Shown one piece after another: positions 55,153 through 64,000 of a stretch of 64,000 bases of DNA. Numbering within the stretch: position 1 is the stretch's first letter; each line of letters starts with the position of its first letter. The notes beneath the pieces are model-generated. The model had not been told where the DNA came from. It was given only the letters and a program-made list of their open reading frames with translations, and did not search any database. Source of the stretch: Oscheius sp. JU75 (taxonomy: Eukaryota > Nematoda > Chromadorea > Rhabditida > Rhabditidae); NCBI GenBank assembly GCA_037178855.1, contig JASJZC010000006.1, forward strand, positions 186,001 through 250,000, given 5' to 3'. The position numbers and the translations under genes were made by a program.

Positions 55153-58100
55153 ATGCGATCCCCATCACGATCGAGAAGCCGATCGCCTCACAAGAGAAGC
55201 CGCCGTCGTTCGCGGAGCCCGAGGGGACGTTCGCCATTCCGCAAACAGCGCTCGCGCTCCAGAAGGCAGGTTATTGCTCAATTTTTTCCCTATGTATGCC
55301 CATCAAGGAGCTAAATTTGTAATTTTAGCGCTTCTCCGACCTCGCTGACGAGCCAGGCCAGCATTCAGGACTCCTGGGCGCAGGTGAAGAAGGACAAGAG
55401 TAACTTTGACGCTTGGATGCATCTTTTAAACCTCGTGGACCAATATGTAAGCTGTTTTCAGCCTCTTTTCACCCGAAGAATGTTCCTAGAATGAGCTGAC
55501 GGTCGCCCGGAACGTCTTCTACCGCTTCCTCGACAGATATCCCTTCTGCTACGGGTTCTGGAAGAAGTTTGCCGACATGGAGCGTCGTAATCAGAACTTT
55601 ACTGAGAGCATGAGGGTTAGTTTCTTTTTTCTGCCTTTCACATGACCAATTATTAGGTGTATGAAAAAGGGTTGACCGAGATCCCGCTGTCGATCGACCT
55701 CTGGCTCGGATTCCTTGCCTTCCTCCGAGAACTTTCCGCCATTTCGCCCGAAGGAAACGAGAAGCTTCACAAGTCAGCCATTTTAAATTCTCTCTAGCTA
55801 TCCAGAGATCACAAAGCTGGCCAGCCTAGTTCGTGGCGAGTTAACCTAGTTCTGCTCTGTCTTAGGCGTCCGAAATTTTTCATAGACACCCGAACATGGT
55901 GTTTTAGGCTAACAGGGACAAATTGTGACTCACAGCCACAATTCGAGAAAAACTCCAAAACCCCAAAGAGCAGTGCCGCTTCACCTAACGCGCAGCTTAG
56001 CTCCTAAGTTTGCATCCTGTATGAAGTAGACGATATTTTATAAAGTTTTTGGATTGTGACTGTCAGTCGTAATGTTCAAGCGGTTGCAGTCACTTAAGCT
56101 TTGGGGTCTTGAATTGTAAGTGAGTCGTCCCCGTCAACCTAAAACTTTTTTCTTTCTCGACGCCTAAGACAGAAGAGATCCGAAAAACTTTTCAATTAGC
56201 TATTTTAAGCAGAAAAAGGAGGGAAGTGCCGTAAGGTGCTAACTTTACAGGTTTTTTCAAAAATATTGTACACAAGAGGGTGATATCCAACCTTTTTTTC
56301 CTTCAAAAATGGTTTTCAGACTGTATGATGACGCGCTGGGCCATGCCGGCTATGAGTTCAACAGTGATCGGCTCTGGAACGAGGCCATCGCCTGGCACGA
56401 GTCGCGAGGAAACTGGCGGAAGGTGGCCGAAATCTACGATCGTCTTGTACAAATCCCGACAGCCCAGTATAAATCCCACTTCGAGCGATATCTGACCATC
56501 ATAAACATGTACGAGCCGGATATTCTTCTCGACGAGAAGGAATACGAGGAGATTTTTGCCAAAATGCGCAAACATCTAGACCTTGGAGTAGGCATTTTTT
56601 GATTTCTCTCGTGTATTGTCTACATCTTGAGATTGATGAACTCGTGACGGACGAGACGGTCGTCGAGGATAATATGGCACCGGCCACGGAGAGTGATGAG
56701 GTCAAGCCGGCCGTGATTCGACGCAAAAAACACGCTCCGGAAGCCTTGCAGTTCTTCCGCGACGAGATGCGGGAGCGGAGAACGCGCTGGCACGAGAAGA
56801 CGCTCATTATGCTTACGGCCAGGCTGCCCTTCGAGGAACAGGTTTGTTTTTTTGTGATCCACCTACCATCATAAAAACCTCTACTAGAAGCGCAGGCAGG
56901 GTTACGTAAGGAAATACGCAAAATATCACGTTTTTTTGGGTCGAATACGGCTTTTCGCTGCTCTACAGCCGTACTGGAAAACGTGAATACGCAATTGCGT
57001 ATTTCCTTACGTAACCCTGCGTTTGTAATAGAGATTTTACGGTACTTTAAATTGTCCGCTTGTCTCTGAAGCCGTCTGCCTTTGATCTACTGTAGTCACT
57101 AAGCTGAGCGAAATTACCGTTTACCCGAAAGTCGACAGCGCGGCAATTTGCGCACTAACTTGCAACCATAAGCGTCGAAACGTAGTCATTTACTTCTCGA
57201 GAAACAGTCGCCTAAGATTGCGCAAATTGCCGCGTGATATACGGTACTTTCGTATAGCTTTAGCCCTTACTAGATCTACCCGAATATATACCCGACTAAT
57301 CTCACTTGTTCAGAGCTAGTCTGTGGCCTGTCTAACTACGGTTGATATAGCCTCTACCCAGGCTAAGAAATAATAGTTGTGACCTTCAAGCTGTTTGACT
57401 GTGGTGTTTGCGGCCTCATAAAGTTAGAGCCCCCACAAAGTTTTAGTGAAACAAATAGTGTTTTGAATAAGAGGTGCAAAAAAACTTTTGGTGTAATGCC
57501 ACAGGGCGTTATTGCGGTCCAAGCGACCCGGGTTCGACTTCTTACGGTGGTTTACCACCAAATACATGGTCTAGAAGAATTTTTTTTGCCTTCTCCATAC
57601 TCGTTATCATGAAAACTCAGCCAGTTTCCAGATCAAGCGCCCCTACTTCCACGTCAAAGAGCTCGAAACAACCCAGCTGAAGAACTGGCGCGAATACCTC
57701 GACTTTGAGATTGCCGAGGGCGACGAGGAGCGAATACGCGTCCTTTTCGAGCGCTCCCTCATCGCCTGTGCTCTCTACGACACGATGTGGCTGAAGGTTC
57801 GTTTAGTTTGCACAAAATTCAGTCAAAAACCCCTTCAGTATGCGCGCTGGGCCCTGAAGAAGAAGGGCAGCTCTTCGGCGAGGAACATCTACGAGCGTGC
57901 CCGGATCCACTGCCCCAAAAGTATCAACATTTGTCTAGCCTATTCGGCCCTAGAGGAGAGTAAAGGTACTGTTTTTTTTCTATATTTTCGGCCCTATTTG
58001 TCTTGAATACTCCCAGGAAATGGTCAAAAATAGGTTCACCACTGTCCTCTCCTCGAAAAATCCACCAGAAAGACGACTCTTTGTGATCTTGTGATACTGT

Positions 58101-59915
58101 TTTTAAGTATAAAATACCTGTTTTGGGGGCATAGTATAGCCCCTAGTGATATAAAGCCGAGGAAGCTTCCCCCTGAAGACTTGCCGGGCAGCAGAGAGGT
58201 TGGTTACCTTTTTTCAAGAGAGCAACTAACGAAAATGTGGCAAAACTTTTGATAATCACAGTCTTGCAGAGGAATATAAGGAGGCCAGGGCGATCTTGGA
58301 GCGCTTCGAGTCCCGGAATCCCGGCTACGCCGCCATCGGGCTGAGACTGATCGGACTGAAACGTAGAATTGTGGCTAAGGACAGGTAGGGATTCTTTTTT
58401 TACACAGTTCTCGGCCCTGATTTGAAGTGAGTCTAGCTCCATACTCCGTTCGAATTTCCCGCGCATGATATTTTGTACTCTTTTTTCAAAAGCGCGGCGC
58501 GCTGTGCCGCAATCGGACAGCCCCTTTAAACGTGTCCCCTTTCAGCAGTCCGGATTGGTCGGAAGTCATTCAAGACTGGGAGAATCTGATCCATCATCAG
58601 GGTACGTCGCGCCATCTGGCCAGCTTCTACTCGGTCAAACTGGCCCGATTCCATCTGAAGTGCCGCAACGATCGTCGTCTAGCCGAGAAGGTCATTCGTC
58701 GGGCTCTCGAGAGGGATCGCGACAACATTCAGCTGCATCTTCAGCTCATCGATCTAGCCTACACGGATCCCGAGTTCAGCCAGGTTTTGCCACCCCTTTT
58801 AATACTTGAAGTTGAATGGAAATTTGCAGAGAAAGGTCCTGGAAGCGTTTGATGAAGCTGCCGGTTCCCGGCTGGACGATGCCGACCGGCTGAGGCTGAG
58901 CCAGAGAAAGTTGGACCTTCTTGAGGACATAGGCGATGACATTGATCTGCTCCAGGAGCACACGGAGCAGCACCAGCAGCTGCTCAAGGAGATCGAGAAT
59001 CCGCATATTCATACGAGGAAGAGGAAGAGTGAGAGGTGGGGATAACTTTATAACAGTAACATTGCGGGTAAACGTTCAAATGATTCGGGCTTATTGGGTT
59101 GGAATTTCTGAGCGGGAAATATGACGATTTCTTTGCCAAGACTACGAATCCAAAGGAAAAACGTAGTAGAAAAGGAGGCACCACGGCTGGACTTGACACA
59201 AAATTGCATATAGCATTTATTGCACTTTTCGATGCGTTTGAACTATTCAGTATCTTCATCCCGTTTGATGTTTAAGTGCACATTACTAGTGTAAAATTTC
59301 ATGCTGAATCGATTAAACACACTTTCAAGGTGTAAAAATGAGTAGAAAACTTCGAAAAACACACACACGCATTATTTCTAAAGCACGCAACTTTGCGTCC
59401 AGTCAAGCTACCGTACTCCTCGACTACCTGCGTTATAGGTCCCAAAAGCTCTCAATAATTTTTTTTTCGGGGTCAATTACGCCCAGTAAAAGTTTTGCGC
59501 AGATTCGATGAGTTTGAATGGTAGCCATAGTACTACGTGCAGCGATTTATGATGCATCCTAATACAAAATCGTGCTTTACGGAAAGGGATCACCGGCAGG
59601 ATTGAACCCTCGTTACTTACGTCAAAACCGTTAGTGTCTACAAAATATCACGTTGTAACCCTTCAGACTGACAGTATGAAAGAGGCTGTAAAATTTGAAA
59701 AAATTCAGTGATTTGTATCTCTTCAGAGAGTATCGCGATCGTGATCGTCGTCGGGACAGAGATGGCGGAGCCTACGGAGCCGGAGGGCAGCAGCCCGTCT
59801 TCTACCAGCCTCAGGGACAAAGTAATTTTTCACAAAATTTTGATATCGAAACTTCCTGATTACAGTGTACGACTACGGCACCTACGCTGCATATCCGAAC
59901 CAGGGATTCTATTGA
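55153..59915 (+). CDS. PRPF39: Pre-mRNA-processing factor 39 (U1 snRNP-associated)
   Basis: HAT-repeat splicing factor that helps U1 snRNP recognise 5' splice sites; nuclear. The exon 1 product is RS-rich (MRSPSRSRSRSPHKRSRRRS). About 14 exons follow, phases checked, with clear homology blocks: SNFDAWMHLLNLVDQY, NVFYRFLDRYPFCYGFWKKF, EIPLSIDLWLGFLAFLREL, AGYEFNSDRLWNEAIAWHES, VAEIYDRLVQIPTAQY, KRPYFHVKELETTQLKNWRE, VLFERSLIACALYDTMWLKY, SSARNIYERARIHCP, FYSVKLARFHLKCRN and LSQRKLDLLEDIGDDIDLL. It ends in an RD-rich then Tyr-rich tail, TAYPNQGFY-like. Exon 1 to exon 2 is in frame only if a GC donor (AGAAG|GCAGGT) is used. Three foldback elements lie in its introns. Confidence 0.95.
55851..56177. 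repeat. Foldback element in a PRPF39 intron
   Basis: The left end TCTGCTCTGTCTTAGGCGTC pairs with the reversed right end CTCTTCTGTCTTAGGCGTCG. Inner blocks GTTTTAGGCTAACAGGGAC / GTTTTAGGTTGACGGGGAC and CCAAAACCCCAAAG / AAGACCCCAAAG pair too. About 327 bp, no coding content. Confidence 0.75.
56896..57020. repeat. 125-bp hairpin MITE in a PRPF39 intron
   Basis: GCAGGGTTACGTAAGGAAAT ACGCAA at the left is the perfect reverse complement of TTGCGTATTTCCTTACGTAA CCCTGC at the right. Weaker pairing (ATCACGTTTT / AAAACGTGAAT) continues inward. It is a short palindromic element. Confidence 0.85.
57109..57252. repeat. Foldback element, 16-bp perfect core arms
   Basis: CGCGGCAATTTGCGCA (57139-57154) is the exact reverse complement of TGCGCAAATTGCCGCG (57219-57234). 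Outer CGAAATTACCGT pairs with ACGGTACTTTCG. It is in the same PRPF39 intron as the 125-bp hairpin; a B-box-like relic (CCCGGGTTCGACTT) follows at ~57527. Confidence 0.75.
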
Positions 59916-62900
59916 TTGTAGGATCCCATTTATTACTGTTTTTGTTCACGTCTATTCTATTCAATGGTTTTCTCACACCCCAATCCCCCTATTTCTGGTT
60001 TTCATTCCGCACAAATATTCATTGTTAACTCGTATAAAAGTATTTCATCTAATCCGTTTTTGTTTGGCTCGAAGGAATTGGCTAGGAGCGCTCAAAAGAC
60101 TTTTTTTGTAGGTGTTACAGGGTAAAAAAAGTAGTAGATTGATGGGCGGTTTTTGAGAGCTGAATGCATGAGCAGCTATTAATAGGCACGAGCCGAGCAA
60201 CTGTATCAGAATTTCCGGCGAGCTGAGCACAAAAATCACGTAGTTGTTCGGCAGGCGGCTCGTTTCGTTTGAATTTTTGGCGCTTTTTATGAGTTCGGTC
60301 AAAAGCGGGTTTCTGACGTAATTCACTCATTTTCAGAGATTTCACCTATGTTTATTGAATTCAGCGTGCAAAAGAACCTCTTGGAGCATGAAAAATACCA
60401 GATAATTGCAGAGATAGTGGGAATTTGCTATGTTGAACGGACAACGGTAAACGTCATAGATTTCGGTTTCTTTTTCACATTCGAGGAGTTCTTTTACATG
60501 CTGTATTCAACATTCAACAAACATAGTTAGAAAATAAATGAATCCCGCTTTTGGCCGGATACGCAAAAAAAATTCAAACAAAACGAGCTGCCTACCGAAC
60601 TATTACCGAATCTCGTTTTGTTAGTCCTTCCAGTATTGGCCTACTCCTCTATACAAAATTTCCAAAATGAAATACGGAGCTACCATTGGTCCAAGTGAAC
60701 TGAAAATGCACGCTCATTTCAACTCAAAAGTATGCTTTTTCAGCGTTTCCATGGTCTGCAAAGTTGTAGCCCGTACTAAAATCTACAGCTTCGCAAAACA
60801 TCGAAACCCTGGAAAACCACTTCTTCGTCCCGAAAAGAGTTACTTCATTTTTGACTTGAGCTCGGTCGCCCGTGTGACTCCCGTACCATCTCCCATCCGC
60901 CAGTTCTCTATAGGTGCACAAAAATATTTTCAAATTAGCTTTCGGGCTCAAGTGATCGTACCAGCGGTACCCTCAGACCATGATCGTTGTAGAACGAGTC
61001 TAACGAAGTAGCTTCGAGAGTGGTCTTTGGGCAAAATACTGCTTTTTGGAGAAAAAAGGGCTCCATTCTGACGTTTTGTCAGGCTGGAGTCCCTTTTTCT
61101 GCAAGTGTTTTGAAAGCATCTGTGGTACCATAATACTCTCGTGATCTCTACTATCTAATGCGATGGTTTCTGTGGCGGACTGTTTATTTGTTTGTCCGAG
61201 ACCACCAATCAGAAGCGAGCAAATTATGTTGTCCAGAAGTTGTCTTGTTCAAAAATCGTTATTGCCAATATTGCGTGGAAAGTCTACTTTGGAGGCGCTT
61301 TAAAATCTTTTTTTTTTCATTTTTGTCGCAGTGAAGCCACTGGAAGCCTTTTGTAACTACGGAGCCGGCAGACGCAAATGGAAACTGAAGACAAAGAACG
61401 GCTGGTTAGTTTATAAGATAATGTACGAGAACTAAGTTTTGCACAGTTCATGGTAAACGATTACGTCGACTTCACTCCCAAAAGTGCTCGTTGCCTGCGA
61501 ACGGGAGAATTTTGCAACTTGTTGCTCGCGTGCAAGCCGATCACGAGCGCTCAAGGTTTTTTCGCGGTCAAAGTTCCGTTTGTTCCGATCAGCTGTTTCT
61601 TCAATCATTTCTCACCATTTTCAACGTTGATTTTTGCCTAAAGTGTATTCGTCGAAAAGTAAACCTGCAGGGTGAATCTCCTTCTTTTGCCGCCTAGAAA
61701 ACCACCAAAAATCCGTAAATCCTACCTTAAAGTCCCCTTTTGTTTCTAACAATTGTTATAGGCATATTTATTGTTCTTCCTCTCCTCTTTATTTCCCTTT
61801 TTTTGGCACCTAGAATCAGTTTCTGTAGGCTTTTTATCGGATTTTCTCTCTCCCCGAATGAGAGTAGCTATCCCGGGTCCCGGCGCGCATTTCGGGAGGT
61901 TAGACCCAGTCGTCTCTCCCCTCTCTCTCTTTCTCTCGCGGTCGACTGCTCTCGTATCGCACGCCGCAGCCAGCCGGCCCCGCTGTCTCTTGCTACTCTC
62001 CTTCCTTCAGCTTTGCCTATTTCCAGGGTGACAGCTGTTTGTTTTGTTCTCTTTCTCGAAAAAATGTTAACCTAGGGCTCGTTGACCATTAAAAAAAGTC
62101 CAAAATTCTGAATAGAATAGTACAGTCTCCGTTAATTCACGTCCCGCTAGACAGACACTCAGACCAGTTTCACTCAGCCTCTCGTGCGTTCGCCAACTCT
62201 CTCTCCCTGTCTTGTTCTCCTTGTTCTTTATGTCTGTCTCGCGTTCTTGAAAGTTTAATTTACTGCAGAAAGTCACATGCTTGTACTAGATATACCCCCT
62301 CCCCCTACGAGGCAAATCCTGTTTTAGATGACTGAAAATAGGCTCGGAGAAGTGTCCTTGTTCTACTTGGACACTTGTTTTTGAGCAAAAATACGTTATT
62401 TTGTTCCTTATGTTATGTTTTTCTATTCAAAAGTGTCTACATGACTGGGTTCCTTTACACTTCTGGTTCTCCTAATTTCTCACGAGTATCACTAAAAAGT
62501 TGTCGTAAAATCCTCCAAGCTGGATCATTAAAAGTTCCTTCTGGAACGATTTCCTGCTTACAAACCTGCGATTTTCACGAAATTTCTGCTCCTGAAATAG
62601 GGTGAAATTGGTGAAAGGAGCTCCCATGATCTTATCTAGCACTTTCGTCAACCTCAATCATTCTCAAAGAGCTTCAAATTGCCGTGTTTGTCAGTTTTTT
62701 TTGGCTGTTTTTGTTCTTGGCAAGCTCTCTGCGACTTTTTCTCGGTGTTTTCCATCCCAGAACCAAATTTCCGCGTCCTCCAAGTCAGTATTTGTCACCT
62801 CGCCTATCGATCTGGTTTACCCGGTTCCCCTCACATGCACGCTCCCACCTAGCCCTTTTTCACTCCATATTATCGTGTAATTTGGCCTACAAAACCCTTC

Positions 62901-63596
62901 GAAGTTCTTTGAATTGTTTTGCCCGCTTGCTTATCGTTCAGCTAAGCCAACTCTCGGCTCCATCATACCTCCTTTCCTCCGACGTGTAAACATGCAATTT
63001 GTTTCGTTCTCGACGCATGTTTTGTTCCCTTTCCGCAACGATTTTTTTTGTCGTCGTCTCAAAAGCTGTTTATTGTCCGGAGGTAAACATTGGGGGAGAA
63101 CTAAAAGTTATACGAATCATGGCAGGAGTGATTTTCTCTTTTCATTACCATTCCAATAAGATATTTTTTTTGCCAAGTTTGACGCTATTATCCAGGCGGA
63201 AATGTGTCAGTTTTTTTTTGTTCAAAATACTACAAGAAAATCTCACCTCGCCCAAGCTTACGTCCTTTGCTTACAGGAATATGCCTCATTTTCTCTTCAG
63301 CCATGAAAACTTCGATTTTATCCTATTTTATCATCTGTTTTGCCGAGTTTTAGCGTCTTTTACATAGCATTTTACAAGTCCCGCAACATTCTTAAAGCCT
63401 TTTTCTAGTCCAATCCCACCAAAGTTTACTTATTTTTATGACTTACCGAATGGCAGGGCGATTTTAGCGAATCTGGTCTGCTTTTTCTCATTTTTCATCC
63501 AGAAATAGATTCAGCGCAAATAAATGGGGAAAAACTTGGGGAATAGGTAAACTCGAACAGCTATTGGGAATAACGTTGTCTATAAGCATTTTCAAG
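59916..63596. other. Intergenic region between PRPF39 and the last gene
   Basis: Contains repeat family C copy C and a GC-richer block at 61860-62030 with CTCTCT runs. Long T-rich stretches (62.3-63.4 kb) follow, whose open frames are phenylalanine/serine-rich and look like noise. A small open frame at 60348-60530 has no support. The GC-rich block might be the promoter of the gene at 63.6 kb. Confidence 0.4.
60735..61115 (+). repeat. Dispersed repeat family C, copy C
   Basis: TTTCCATGGTCTGCAAAGTT, GTAGCCCGTACTAAAATCTA, GAGTTACTTCATTTTTGACT, CGTGTGACTCCCGTACCATC, AGCTTTCGGGCTCAAGTGAT and GTGTTTTGAAAGCATCTG. Same order and strand as copy B. Confidence 0.9.
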
Positions 63597-64000
63597 ATGT
63601 TCAGATCGAAATTGACCGTCGAACTCGGTAAATTAGATGCATTGGAGCGTCGGAAGCGTCAGAAGTTCCCCACGTAGGTACTCGGTTACCAAGGGACTCT
63701 CAAATTTTAAATAATGACGTTTGTGAAAAGGGCGTGTGGTATTTTATCAAAATTTTTAATTACTAATCGCAAACCTTTTATATTTCTTTGCGCTAGGCGT
63801 CACTTTCGTATTTCCGCAAACAAATAAAAAAATCAGATTTTACCTTAGTTTTACGGCAGTTTTGTTGAGTTTCTTCCTGATTGACATGACATATTATCTC
63901 GTAACTCTCTTGTTCCTCTTTCCCCTTCCAATCCCATCAAAAAGCCTCCTTTTCAGGGTCCCTATCGATCAACAGGGCATGGAGAGCAGCTCGAGCGGAG
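63597..64000 (+). CDS. 5' end of an unrecognised gene, cut by the window end
   Basis: ATG at 63597 directly follows TTTTCAAG. Exon 1 (63597-63673) encodes MFRSKLTVELGKLDALERRK then RQKFP. A donor CAC|GTAGGT joins in phase 2 to 63957, after TTTTCAG, reading TVPIDQQGMESSSSG to the end of the window. Reading phase and splice sites agree, so this is probably a real gene start. Too little is present to name a family. Confidence 0.65.

Noticed and set aside
61740..63367. Several + strand frames rich in Phe, Ser and Leu
   Set aside because: Driven by long T-rich composition; no conserved motif or consistent splicing.

Overview
The window looks like the nuclear genome of a nematode. The genes are split by many short introns with standard GT-AG ends and have a TTTTCAG-type acceptor just upstream of several start codons. 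The gene content also fits: an str/srd-like chemoreceptor, a GABA-A-type ligand-gated channel, a Kunitz/lustrin-type secreted protein, a small heat-shock protein, a UDP-glycosyltransferase, a divergent globin and a profilin. I cannot name the species. Exon joins below were worked out by hand from splice sites and reading phase.

Layout. 0-0.6 kb holds the last exon of an unknown gene (+). 1.9-4.1 kb is ALG5, a dolichyl-phosphate glucosyltransferase (+). 4.2-6.1 kb is a seven-helix chemoreceptor (-). 7.4-12.5 kb is a GABA-A-type channel subunit (-) whose ~3 kb intron carries two complete opposite-strand genes: a small heat-shock protein with its own heat-shock element and TATA box, and a coiled-coil protein. 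14.2-15.6 kb is an HSD17B8-like SDR and 16.0-19.4 kb a carnitine acetyltransferase (both +, 350 bp apart). 19.8-30.0 kb is a gene-free stretch rich in simple repeats. 30.0-33.1 kb is a three-finger C2H2 factor (+). 33.9-35.8 kb is a UGT (-). 36.2-38.5 kb is a globin-like gene (-) whose intron holds 95 perfect GAGACA units. 38.6-39.2 kb is an unknown gene end (+). 40.7-41.1 kb is a small Cys-rich protein (+). 41.3-43.3 kb is profilin (-). 44.6-47.4 kb is a Kunitz + lustrin-repeat secreted protein (-). 48.3-49.1 kb is complex III subunit 8, UQCRQ (-). 51.2-52.3 kb is an unknown secreted or anchored protein (+). 52.9-54.6 kb is a zinc-finger protein (+). 55.2-59.9 kb is the U1 snRNP factor PRPF39 (+). 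A gene start lies at 63.6 kb and runs off the window (+).

The most unusual feature is the repeat landscape. A recurring 'two-headed' element has two tRNA-like units pointing away from a shared centre. Each unit has recognisable A- and B-box-like motifs and a shared outer tail. There are at least six full copies, several inside introns. One copy, in a profilin intron, is interrupted by a 423-bp inverted-repeat transposon at a TA; removing it restores the element consensus exactly. Other repeats are single-headed tRNA-like copies, several foldback elements, and a ~300-400-bp dispersed family with three copies. GAGACAG-type simple repeats begin directly at 5' splice sites, mostly in sense orientation.

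The genes do not form one pathway. Possible links are lipid/acyl metabolism (SDR and carnitine acetyltransferase), glycosylation/detoxification (ALG5, UGT) and neuronal signalling (chemoreceptor, channel).
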